From NCBI GenBank assembly GCA_030652715.1, contig JAUSQB010000244.1, forward strand, positions 1-8,372: a DNA stretch of 8,372 nucleotides. Direction: 5' to 3'. Positions 1-7,116 of the stretch are shown here, one piece after another (the stretch's first letter is position 1; each line of letters starts with the position of its first letter). The position numbers and the translations under genes were made by a program. The notes under the pieces were generated by a model. The model had not been told where the DNA came from. It ran no database searches and saw only the letters and a list, made by a program, of their open reading frames with translations. The stretch is from Rugosibacter sp. (lineage in GTDB: Bacteria > Pseudomonadota > Gammaproteobacteria > Burkholderiales > Rhodocyclaceae).

Positions 1-1
1 T

Positions 2-280
2 GATCCGGGTTTTGGTTTTGGTAAAACGCTAGAACATAATTTGCAATTGCTACGCCACCTGGAAGCGCTGACTAAGCTCGATCTGCCGGTTTTGGTCGGG
101 TTGTCGCGTAAATCAGTGCTGGGAGTGTTAACGGGACGCGCACCAAGTGAGCGTGTATCCGCTGGCATTGCTGCGCATATGTTGGCTATAGTACGAGGTG
201 CGCGTATTTTACGGGTGCATGATGTGGCCGCTACCCGGGACGCAATAGCGGTATTTGAAGCGGTGGAGAAAACACAATGA
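2..280 (+). CDS. folP: Dihydropteroate synthase, C-terminal part (5' end outside window)
   Basis: Only the last 92 codons are present; the frame is open from base 2. FolP condenses 6-hydroxymethyl-dihydropterin diphosphate with p-aminobenzoate to give dihydropteroate in cytosolic folate synthesis. The visible part begins with the family's DPGFGFGK pterin/phosphate-binding loop. It continues with the GLSRKS loop, whose lysine and serine line the p-aminobenzoate/sulfonamide site, and ends with the typical RVHDV segment that carries the last active-site Arg and His. The stop codon overlaps the glmM start (ATGA, 277-280), so the two genes are translationally coupled. This is a common arrangement in Beta- and Gammaproteobacteria. 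Identity is very secure despite truncation. Confidence 0.96.
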   Translation, partial: DPGFGFGKTLEHNLQLLRHLEALTKLDLPVLVGLSRKSVLGVLTGRAPSERVSAGIAAHMLAIVRGARILRVHDVAATRDAIAVFEAVEKTQ

Positions 281-1650
281 GTCGAAAGTATTTTGGAACC
301 GATGGTGTTCGTGGATGCGTGGGTGAGGCACCCATTACGCCGGATTTTGTCATGCGCCTAGGCTATGCTGCAGGGATTGTTTTAGCCTCGAGCCATGCCT
401 ATGCAGGAGAACATCCGGCAGTATTGATTGGCAAAGACACGCGCATTTCCGGCTACATGCTGGAAGCTGCGCTGGAAGCGGGTTTTGCAGCAGCAGGCGT
501 GGATGTCGTGCTTTGCGGGCCTATTCCAACACCGGCTGTGGCTTATCTCACTCGTGCGCTGCGCCTGCAGGCCGGAGTAGTCATCTCTGCTTCGCACAAT
601 CCGTATGAAGACAACGGCATCAAGTTTTTTTCTGCGCAGGGCACCAAGTTGTCTGATGCCATTGAGCATGCTATTGAAGCCCAGCTTGATCAGCCGATGC
701 AATGCATGACATCGCGACGTCTGGGCAGGGCGCGCCGCGTGGATGATGCAGCGGGGCGCTATATCGAATTTTGCAAAAGCACCTTCCCCAACGATCTCGA
801 TTTGCATGGCATGAAAATTGTGGTCGATAGTGCGCACGGGGCAGCCTATCGTATTGCTCCCAAGGTGTTTCACGAACTTGGTGCTGAAATAGTCGGCGTT
901 GGTGACACGCCGAATGGATTCAATATCAACGATAGCGTTGGCGCTACTGCACCAGACGCCATGCGCGAAGCGGTGTTGGCGTCCAAAGCCGATTGCGGCA
1001 TCGCGCTGGATGGTGACGGAGACCGCCTGGTAATGGTCGATGCTGCCGGTGGAGTCTACGATGGAGATCGCTTGCTGTATCTCATCGCACGACATCGCAT
1101 GCGCTCTGTGCCGGTGAGTGGTATTGGCGGCACCTTGATGAGCAACCTCGGCTTTGAGCACGCACTTCTTCGTCTCAATATTCCGCTGGGACGCGCCAAG
1201 GTGGGTGACCGTTATGTGCTGGAAATGATGCAGGAGCGAGGTTGGGTTCTTGGCGGCGAGAATTCGGGCCACATTATCTGCCTTGACCGGCACACCACAG
1301 GCGACGGGATTGTCGCCGCGTTGCAAGTCTTGGCCGCATTGCGTGCGAGCAAGGAGTCTCTGGAAGAAGCCTGCGCCGATCTCGTGCTCTACCCGCAAAA
1401 GTTGATCAATATCCGTTTGTCGGCCGACTTTGACTGGGCGCACGATGCGGACATTCGTGCGGCGGTTGAATCCGCCGAAGCCAGTCTGGGCGGTACAGGC
1501 CGCGTCTTGCTGCGGCCCTCGGGTACCGAGCCGCTGTTACGCGTAATGGTCGAGGGCCGTGATGCTGCGGTTGTTGCTCACCAGGCGGAGACGATTGCCG
1601 CCGTCATCCGGCGCGCCATGGGTAGTACGGCGCTCAACGAACATGCTTGA
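277..1650 (+). CDS. glmM: Phosphoglucosamine mutase
   Basis: GlmM interconverts glucosamine-6-phosphate and glucosamine-1-phosphate in the cytosol, the step that feeds UDP-GlcNAc into peptidoglycan and LPS. The 457 codons are normal for the family and all four domain signatures are present. These are the N-terminal [10 protein letters not shown]; the phosphoserine loop SASHNP (residues 104-109, active Ser about 106); the Mg-binding loop DGDGDR (245-250); the sugar-binding loop GGENSGH (326-332); and the phosphate-binding RPSGTEP (413-419). The ATG lies inside the folP stop, and a GGAG at 265-268 sits 8 nt upstream, which fixes the start. The last 114 bp overlap, tail to tail, the 3' end of the minus-strand EAL/GGDEF gene. 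I see no terminator hairpin just after the stop. Confidence 0.98.
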   Translation: MSRKYFGTDGVRGCVGEAPITPDFVMRLGYAAGIVLASSHAYAGEHPAVLIGKDTRISGYMLEAALEAGFAAAGVDVVLCGPIPTPAVAYLTRALRLQAGVVISASHNPYEDNGIKFFSAQGTKLSDAIEHAIEAQLDQPMQCMTSRRLGRARRVDDAAGRYIEFCKSTFPNDLDLHGMKIVVDSAHGAAYRIAPKVFHELGAEIVGVGDTPNGFNINDSVGATAPDAMREAVLASKADCGIALDGDGDRLVMVDAAGGVYDGDRLLYLIARHRMRSVPVSGIGGTLMSNLGFEHALLRLNIPLGRAKVGDRYVLEMMQERGWVLGGENSGHIICLDRHTTGDGIVAALQVLAALRASKESLEEACADLVLYPQKLINIRLSADFDWAHDADIRAAVESAEASLGGTGRVLLRPSGTEPLLRVMVEGRDAAVVAHQAETIAAVIRRAMGSTALNEHA

Positions 1651-3441
1651 GCCGAGAGTCTTTTTTGCCTGATGCTTGGCTTCGGTAACACCCGCTGCAA
1701 CTTCGTGATGCGAATGATAGCTGCCTGGGTTGGCTACGAGACAACCCAGCGAGAGCGCCGTTAGTGGCATAAATACTTTTTCGCTGCGCCGGTTTTCGGC
1801 AGTGAATCCCTTGGCTGCCCAATGTTCGGGCTCTACCAGATAGGCGAGGCGACTGTCGAAGAGTGCCATTGCACGTTGACAGCGCGCCTCCCAGTCGGTG
1901 CTTTGAAACAGCAGCATGAAGTCGTCTCCACCGATATGGCCGAGAAAGTCCTCACGCCCATCGACTACTTCGCCCAGGGTTTGTGCCAGCATCAGAATCA
2001 CGTCATCGCCGCGACGAAAGCCGTAGGTGTCGTTATAGGGCTTGAAGGCATCGAGATCGGCATAACAGGCAACAAAGGGCGTGTTGTTTGCCAGCAGACG
2101 TTCCATATGTTCGTTGATAGGCACATTGCCAGGCAATTGGGTTAATGGGTTGGCGTAGCGTGCGGCCTTCATCTGCATGTTGGTGATCATGTTCATCAGT
2201 TCGCGACCGGAACCCATGCCAAGATAGCGGCCATCGCGAACGATGATGAAGTAATCCAGAAAAGTGTCCTGCTCGTTGCTGCTTATCCGGCGGGCTACTT
2301 CCTGCACGCTGTCCGTGTGTTCGACGATCAGTATGGCGTCGTTCATGAGTGTTTGGCATGGCTTTTTGCCAAACAATTCGCGCCGGTAGGGGCGGGCGAA
2401 GTGATCGATGACGGTGTAGCGGTTAATCATGCCCAGCGGTTTGCCATTCTTCACTACAGGCAGCGATAAGAGTTTTGGCTCCCGCTCGAAGCGCGCATAG
2501 ACCTCATCATTTTCAATATCTGGCGATATGGGATCCATGGATCGCAAAAGTTGTCGGATCGGCGCGTAACCTGCATTGTTGGTTTCATGCTGGGGAAAAA
2601 CGATGATGCGTGCGCTGGTGCGTAGCTGATTGATGGAGACAATCGGTGCGGCAAGCGGTTTGGCGACCGGCCGAGCGATGAAATAGCCTTGGGCAAAGCG
2701 AATGCCCAGATCGCGTATGGTGGTGAATTCCGCTTCGGTTTCTATGCCTTCGGCAATCAGTTGCGAACCGCAGGTCTCGGCAATCTGGTGCATGGCACGC
2801 ACCAGTTGGAATTTCAGCGGATCATCGGCGATGCCGGTGATGAAGTGGCGGTCGATCTTAACGAATTCCGGGCGTACTTCCGACCACATGCGCAGATTGG
2901 AAAATCCTTCGCCAAGGTCATCCATTGCCAGATCAAAACCGAAGCTGCGGTAATCGGCCAGTATGTCATGCAAAGCTGAAAAGTCGCTGACCAGATGGTT
3001 TTCAGTAATTTCGATAACGATCTGTCCAGGTGTCATTCCCAGCGCTTGCAGGTGGGGCAGGTCACCATCCTGGCGAAAATTGATATCAGTGAGGCAGGGA
3101 ATGCTGGCATTGATGAACAGCTTGCCCGACAGCTTGAGACGAGCGTAGTCTGCCATCACGATTTCGCGGCACAGGTGTTCGAACTGGCAAGTCATGTTGA
3201 GCTGCCGCGCACAATCAAATAGTGCTTGTGGCGAATGTAGAGAGGAGTTACGCGGGCCACGAATCAGTCCTTCGAATGCAAAGTATTTGCCAGAATGCAT
3301 GTCGAGAATAGGTTGAAATACCCCATGCAAGCGGCGCGCCGATATGGTTTCGACAAATTCCGTGAGTTGGGTATGCATGTCGGATGGGGCAGAGCCAGAG
3401 CTGATGTCATGATGCTCCAGTGGCATGAGGAGGTTTGGCAT
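1537..3441 (-). CDS. EAL-CBS-CBS-GGDEF cyclic-di-GMP signalling protein (probable phosphodiesterase)
   Basis: A 634-residue cytosolic protein without signal peptide or membrane segments. The EAL domain (about 25-265) retains the catalytic set: EGLIR (E57), FINAS (N111), E144 in VIEITE, DDLGEG (D174/D175), K195 in VKIDRHF, E231 in AEGIET and Q251 in QGYF. Cyclic-di-GMP hydrolysis is therefore likely. Residues about 291-420 look like a pair of CBS modules, usually nucleotide sensors. The GGDEF domain (about 430-600) has DLDAFK and the guanine-site N470. Its signature reads GGDDF (504-508), and the position of the RxxD inhibitory-site arginine is Gly495, so cyclase activity is uncertain. The gene lies 20 bp after the metallophosphoesterase, as the last member of the lipid block. 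No good Shine-Dalgarno precedes the chosen ATG; M6 is an alternative start. The last 38 codons run antisense to glmM. Confidence 0.9.
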   Translation of the reverse strand: MPNLLMPLEHHDISSGSAPSDMHTQLTEFVETISARRLHGVFQPILDMHSGKYFAFEGLIRGPRNSSLHSPQALFDCARQLNMTCQFEHLCREIVMADYARLKLSGKLFINASIPCLTDINFRQDGDLPHLQALGMTPGQIVIEITENHLVSDFSALHDILADYRSFGFDLAMDDLGEGFSNLRMWSEVRPEFVKIDRHFITGIADDPLKFQLVRAMHQIAETCGSQLIAEGIETEAEFTTIRDLGIRFAQGYFIARPVAKPLAAPIVSINQLRTSARIIVFPQHETNNAGYAPIRQLLRSMDPISPDIENDEVYARFEREPKLLSLPVVKNGKPLGMINRYTVIDHFARPYRRELFGKKPCQTLMNDAILIVEHTDSVQEVARRISSNEQDTFLDYFIIVRDGRYLGMGSGRELMNMITNMQMKAARYANPLTQLPGNVPINEHMERLLANNTPFVACYADLDAFKPYNDTYGFRRGDDVILMLAQTLGEVVDGREDFLGHIGGDDFMLLFQSTDWEARCQRAMALFDSRLAYLVEPEHWAAKGFTAENRRSEKVFMPLTALSLGCLVANPGSYHSHHEVAAGVTEAKHQAKKTLGSSMFVERRTTHGAPDDGGNRLRLVSNNRSITALDHYA

Positions 3442-3461
3442 GGATTGTCTGAAGATTATTT

Positions 3462-4256
3462 TTATTTAGAGGCCAGCGTGACGAGGCTCTTTTCACCCTC
3501 GTCATTTGCGGCAGACGCCGTAGCGGGTTGCCAGCTATGCAGCAACTCCATGCGGCCGTTCATGTGCTCCACGATGGCGGTGCAACTATCGACCCAGTCA
3601 CCGCAGTTGATGTAAGTCATGCCCTCGACATCCTTGATGGCGGCGCTGTGGATGTGGCCGCAGATCACGCCATCCAGACCTCGATCGCGCACGGCGTGCA
3701 TGACGGCATCTTCAAAATCGAAAATGAAGGAAACCGCGCGCTTGACACGGCGCTTGGCGTAGCCGGCGAGCGACCAGTAGTCGGCAATGCCGAACGTGCG
3801 CCGCAGCCAGGCAACCCACACATTCGCACGTACCAGAAGGTTGTAGCCAACGTCACCCAGCACGGCCAGCCAGCGGTGATGGCGGGTGACTTGATCGAAT
3901 TCGTCGCCATGGATCACCAGATAACGGCGGCCATCGGCGGCAATATGGATATGCTCGTTGGCAACCAGAATATCGCCGAATGCCACGTTGTGATATTCGC
4001 GTAGTGCTTCGTCGTGATTGCCGGGGATTAGCATGACATGTTCACCATGCCGGGCGCGGCGCAGAATTTTCTGCACCACGGTATTTTGCGCTGGCGTCCA
4101 GTGAATGCTGCGCCTCATGGCCCAGAAGTCAATGATGTCACCGACGAGGAACAGTTGTTCCGCCTCATGGATGCGCAGAAATTCAAGTAGCCGTTCCGCC
4201 TGGCAGCCGCGTGTGCCTAGATGAATATCGGAAAGAAAAATAGTGCGGACTTTCAT
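3462..4256 (-). CDS. plcP: PlcP/LpxH-like metallophosphoesterase, probable phospholipase C of lipid remodelling
   Basis: A 264-residue calcineurin-type phosphoesterase with no signal peptide. The metal ligands are complete: SDIHLG (D10, H12), GDIIDFW (D40), GNHDE (N80-H81-D82), HGDEFD (H116) and GHIHSA (H201, H203). Automatic annotation often calls this family UDP-2,3-diacylglucosamine diphosphatase. Classical LpxH, however, has GNRD rather than GNHD, and the features here (HLGTRGCQAE, VVQKILRRARHG, YINCGDWVDS) resemble, from memory, the Sinorhizobium PlcP group. PlcP releases diacylglycerol from phospholipids under phosphate limitation. The start is 7 bp after the stop of the upstream glycosyltransferase, with only a weak ribosome site (GATAAG), suggesting coupled translation. 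Neighbouring lipid glycosyltransferases, dgkA, olsB and an upstream Pho box all favour PlcP. A lipid A role remains possible. Confidence 0.72.
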   Translation of the reverse strand: MKVRTIFLSDIHLGTRGCQAERLLEFLRIHEAEQLFLVGDIIDFWAMRRSIHWTPAQNTVVQKILRRARHGEHVMLIPGNHDEALREYHNVAFGDILVANEHIHIAADGRRYLVIHGDEFDQVTRHHRWLAVLGDVGYNLLVRANVWVAWLRRTFGIADYWSLAGYAKRRVKRAVSFIFDFEDAVMHAVRDRGLDGVICGHIHSAAIKDVEGMTYINCGDWVDSCTAIVEHMNGRMELLHSWQPATASAANDEGEKSLVTLASK

Positions 4257-4263
4257 GGCTTAT

Positions 4264-5454
4264 CTAGTCGGGTGCAAAGCGAAAAATCAGGTTGGCGTGT
4301 TGTTGCCGCTGGTGCGCTTTGATGGTGGAATGAAGGATGTCTGCCAGTTCGGCACTGATATGTCCCCAGTCGAGATGGCGCACACTGGCATGGGCGCGTT
4401 GGCGCAAAGTGGCGAGCATTGCCGGATTGCGTGCCAGTTCAAGCGCGGCAGCGATGAAGGCGTCACCATGATTGCCGGGCACAACGCGGCCATTGTCGCC
4501 GTCGCGTATCAACTCGTTAGCCGCTGCGCAATCGTAGGCGACAACGCCGAGGCCACTGGCCAGTGCTTCGAGCGTGACATTGCCAAAAGTTTCGGTCAGG
4601 CTGGGGAAAAGGAACAAGTCGGCAGAGGCGTAATGCGCGGCCAGATCTTCACCGCGCCGCATGCCGGCAAAAAGATACGTGGCGTTGCTGCGTTGAAGTT
4701 GCGTACGCATCGGGCCGTCACCAACGAAAAGCAGGCGCGAATTCGGATGCAGATCACGGATGGTGGCAAAAGCTTGTGTCACCAGTGGCAGATTTTTTTC
4801 TGCCGCCAGGCGGCCGACATAGGTGACGACGAGTTGCTCTTCGCTGACGCCCCAGTGTGCGCGCAATGCCATGCTGCGCCGCTGCGGATTGAATAGCGCG
4901 GTATCTACACCGCGCGATACCACGCGCACCGTGCGATAGCCTGCGGCAGTGAGTTCGCGCGCTACGGCAAAAGTCGGTGCTAGCGTGACGGCGCTTTTGT
5001 TATGCAAACGGCGCAAATGCATAGCGACCAGGCCTTCTAACCAGCTAAAACCATAGTGACGGCTGTAAGCGTGAAAGTTGGTATGGAATTCGGAGACGAC
5101 CGGAATGTCGAGTTCGCGCGCAGCAGCAATCGCCGAGGCACCCAGCGGTCCTTCGGTGGCGACCTGAATGATGTCGGGGCGATCTGCTCGCCAGGCGTTG
5201 AGCAGGCGCGCTTTGGCGGGGAGACCGAAGCGCAGGCCGCGATAGCCGGGGATAGGGCAACCGGCTACCAGCACTTCGCGTAATTTGGTTTCAGTAGCGG
5301 GCAGATCTGCGGCATGCTGACGCGGTCGTATCAGTGTGAAACGGTGCCCGAGGTCTTGCAGTCCGTCAGTCATTCTGCTTAACGTCATGGCAACGCCGTT
5401 GATTTCCGGTCGCCAGGTTTCAGTGACTAACGCAATGTGGAGTGGTGTCGTCAT
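4264..5454 (-). CDS. GT4-family glycosyltransferase, candidate diacylglycerol glycosyltransferase
   Basis: A 396-residue GT-B enzyme. The N-terminal acceptor domain (about 1-180) has TETWRPEINGVA and the SEFHTNFHAYSRHYG segment with a probable catalytic His124. The C-terminal nucleotide-sugar domain (about 190-375) has VGRLAAEKN (R215, K220) and the EX7E pair E288/E296. The family includes lipid glycosyltransferases (Agt, SqdX type) and mannosyltransferases; donor and acceptor cannot be read from sequence. The open frame extends to 5484, but ATG 5454 fits the family's usual first strand, and the upstream ATG has no ribosome site. The gene sits directly downstream of a strong Pho-box-like array and 7 bp before the PlcP-like gene. 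In Alphaproteobacteria plcP is often paired with the glycosyltransferase agt, so glycosylation of PlcP-derived diacylglycerol is the best guess. Confidence 0.85.
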   Translation of the reverse strand: MTTPLHIALVTETWRPEINGVAMTLSRMTDGLQDLGHRFTLIRPRQHAADLPATETKLREVLVAGCPIPGYRGLRFGLPAKARLLNAWRADRPDIIQVATEGPLGASAIAAARELDIPVVSEFHTNFHAYSRHYGFSWLEGLVAMHLRRLHNKSAVTLAPTFAVARELTAAGYRTVRVVSRGVDTALFNPQRRSMALRAHWGVSEEQLVVTYVGRLAAEKNLPLVTQAFATIRDLHPNSRLLFVGDGPMRTQLQRSNATYLFAGMRRGEDLAAHYASADLFLFPSLTETFGNVTLEALASGLGVVAYDCAAANELIRDGDNGRVVPGNHGDAFIAAALELARNPAMLATLRQRAHASVRHLDWGHISAELADILHSTIKAHQRQQHANLIFRFAPD

Positions 5455-5488
5455 GCTGCTCAGTTTGCCGACCAGCTGTGGCATACAG

Positions 5489-5517
5489 ATGACATTAAGA
5501 TGACATTTTTATGACTC
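5489..5517 (-). promoter_or_regulatory. PhoB box array (three 11-bp repeats) upstream of the glycosyltransferase/plcP/EAL genes
   Basis: On the minus strand, three half-sites follow each other at exactly 11-bp intervals: GAGTCAT (5517-5511), ATGTCAT (5506-5500) and ATGTCAT (5495-5489). The spacers are AAAA and CTTA. The downstream pair, ATGTCATCTTAATGTCAT, matches 12 of 14 half-site positions of the enterobacterial Pho-box consensus (CTGTCAT, 4-bp AT-rich spacer, CTGTCAT). The array fills most of the 54-bp gap between dgkA and the next gene, and its first half-site overlaps the dgkA stop. It lies about 35 bp before the ATG at 5454. No convincing -10 hexamer is seen. PhoB binding is inferred. 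Confidence 0.75.
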
Positions 5518-5910
5518 GATAAGCACCAGCAGCCAGATGACCGCGACGTTAATCAATGAAACTAGTACTGCTGCGCTGCCAATATCTTTGGCGCGCTTGG
5601 CGAGGCGATGGTTTTCCAGCGAAATACGGTCAACTGTGGCTTCGATGGCTGAATTGAGCAGCTCGACAATCAGCACCAGCAATACGCTGCCTATCATTAA
5701 GGCATGGCCGATACCCGTTGCAGGCAACAACAAAGCCAACGGGACAAGCACAATGGCCAGGTACACTTCCTGACGAAAGGCGTCTTCATGGCGATAAGCA
5801 GCAGCCAAGCCTGCGAGCGAGTAATTGAATGCATTCCAGATGCGTAGCAAGCCAGTGCGGCCTTTGAAGGGGCTTTCTCTTTCTTCGGGGACGGGGTGTT
5901 CTGGTTTCAT
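5509..5910 (-). CDS. dgkA: Diacylglycerol kinase (integral membrane, DgkA family)
   Basis: A 133-residue inner-membrane enzyme that phosphorylates diacylglycerol to phosphatidic acid with MgATP. The E. coli homologue has 122 residues. This one carries about a dozen extra, mostly charged residues before the first amphipathic helix. Family hallmarks are intact: HEDAFRQE (E42, E48), ELLNSAIEATVDRI (E83, N86 and catalytic E90) and AKDIGSAAV (D109). Three hydrophobic segments lie at about 50-65, 70-84 and 112-130. The ATG overlaps the preceding glycosyltransferase stop (TGATG, sharing base 5910) and has no Shine-Dalgarno of its own, so translation is probably coupled. Besides its usual recycling of diacylglycerol from periplasmic glucan synthesis, here it could also return diacylglycerol released by the PlcP-like enzyme to phospholipid synthesis. 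Confidence 0.96.
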   Translation of the reverse strand: MKPEHPVPEERESPFKGRTGLLRIWNAFNYSLAGLAAAYRHEDAFRQEVYLAIVLVPLALLLPATGIGHALMIGSVLLVLIVELLNSAIEATVDRISLENHRLAKRAKDIGSAAVLVSLINVAVIWLLVLIES

Positions 5911-7097
5911 CAGGGGGTGGTCTGGGCTGGTGGCGAGGTGTCGGTGTGAAAGCGGGCAACGAGATCATGATACAGGCTCGCCAGTCTTTTGCCTTGTGTT
6001 GCGGCATCCCATTCGCGGGCAAAAGCGATACCTTCACTGCTCAGCGTGGCCAGGCGTTCGGGTTGGTCAAGGAGAGTAAGCAACTGGTCGGCGAATGCTT
6101 TGGGTGCATCGATGGCGGCGATCGCTCCACGTTGCGGCGCGATGATTTCGGCAGCGCCCAACGCGGGGAGCGCTAACACCGGCAGGCCGACAGCCATGGC
6201 TTCGAGCAGCACCAGGCCTTGGGTTTCGGTGCGCGAGGCGAAGGTGAATACATCGGCCGCCGCGTAGCAGTCGCGCAAGCCGGATTCGCGCGGCAGATAG
6301 CCAACGAAGCGGACATGGTCGTTGATACCTAATTGACTGGCTTTGCGTTGCAGATTTTCGAGTGCAGGGCCTTCGCCGGCGATGACCAGAAGCAAGTCCG
6401 GCTGTTGCTGGCGCGCGTGAGCAGCAACTTCAAGCAAGAAGCCGATGTTTTTTTCAAAGGCGGCGCGGCCGACAAAGAGGGCGATTTTTCGCTTGGCGCT
6501 GATGCCGTGAGCCGCGCGAAAGCGTTCACCATTGCCACGGATGAACTGACTTTCGGGTAGCCCTGTGGGAATGACATGCAACGGTGTGGTGACGCCGTAA
6601 TCGCGCAATGTCTGCGCCATGGGTTGCGAAGGGACGACGATGGCATCCAGCGCATTGCATTGGCCGCGTGCGGTGCGGCGGGCCAATCCGCGCAAGGCAC
6701 GGCGCGGCACGATGGGCAGGTAATGGAACAGGTATTCCTCGAAATGGGTGTGGTAGGTGGCAATCACTGGCACGCCTTGCCGACGTGCCAGCTTGATGCC
6801 CGCATAGTGTGCGGCAAACGGTGTTTGCACGTGGATCAGCGAAAAGTCGGCGCTGGCAATACGGCGAGAAAAGGCTTTGATGCCCGCACGGGTCATTAAA
6901 CGGTCTTCGGGGTCGAGCGGTACTTGGCGTGAAGCAATGCGTACGACGCCATCTGTTTCGATATGGCCGGGATACTCCGGCGCGGCGACGGTAAGGCGAA
7001 CACCATGGGTGCCTAGTTCATGTCGGAACGTCTGTATGGAAGTCGAGACACCATTGATACGCGGGAAGTAAACATCGCTGAGCATCAGGACATGCAT
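5910..7097 (-). CDS. GT4-family glycosyltransferase, diacylglycerol glucosyltransferase-like
   Basis: A 395-residue GT-B glycosyltransferase. The N-terminal domain (about 1-180) opens with MLSDVYFPRINGVSTS and contains TYHTHFEEYLFHYLP with His118. This segment is typical of enzymes resembling 1,2-diacylglycerol 3-glucosyltransferases. The C-terminal domain (about 195-375) has VGRAAFEKN (R211, K216), GEGP (241-244) and the EX7E pair E291/E299. Activity is probably at the cytosolic face of the inner membrane; sugar and lipid specificity are unproven. It starts 19 bp after olsB and overlaps dgkA by one base, so it lies in one transcription unit with two lipid genes. It differs clearly in sequence from the second glycosyltransferase of the block, so this is not a recent duplication. 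The start fits the family; the ribosome site is weak. Confidence 0.85.
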   Translation of the reverse strand: MHVLMLSDVYFPRINGVSTSIQTFRHELGTHGVRLTVAAPEYPGHIETDGVVRIASRQVPLDPEDRLMTRAGIKAFSRRIASADFSLIHVQTPFAAHYAGIKLARRQGVPVIATYHTHFEEYLFHYLPIVPRRALRGLARRTARGQCNALDAIVVPSQPMAQTLRDYGVTTPLHVIPTGLPESQFIRGNGERFRAAHGISAKRKIALFVGRAAFEKNIGFLLEVAAHARQQQPDLLLVIAGEGPALENLQRKASQLGINDHVRFVGYLPRESGLRDCYAAADVFTFASRTETQGLVLLEAMAVGLPVLALPALGAAEIIAPQRGAIAAIDAPKAFADQLLTLLDQPERLATLSSEGIAFAREWDAATQGKRLASLYHDLVARFHTDTSPPAQTTP

Positions 7098-7116
7098 GGA
7101 AATGGCTTATGTGCTG

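Noticed and set aside
382..1443. 353-codon open frame antisense to glmM
   Set aside because: It lies entirely inside glmM, whose protein motifs are complete. The antisense product shows no recognisable domain and low-complexity His/Arg/Ala content typical of a shadow frame.
1518..1530. CTCGGGTACCGAG palindrome as terminator of the minus-strand genes
   Set aside because: The stem is only 5 bp, no U-tract follows on the minus strand, and it encodes the conserved RPSGTEP loop of GlmM.
1651..1675. T-run after glmM as an intrinsic terminator
   Set aside because: TTTTTT occurs but no adjacent GC-rich stem precedes it, and the bases are coding on the minus strand (Lys-Lys of the EAL/GGDEF protein).
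3462..4256. Naming the phosphoesterase lpxH
   Set aside because: GNHD in place of GNRD and the lipid-remodelling context fit PlcP better, though lipid A function is not excluded.
5455..5484. Upstream ATG at 5484 for the second glycosyltransferase
   Set aside because: It has no ribosome site, lies within 5 bp of the Pho box, and would put ten extra residues before the family's usual first strand.
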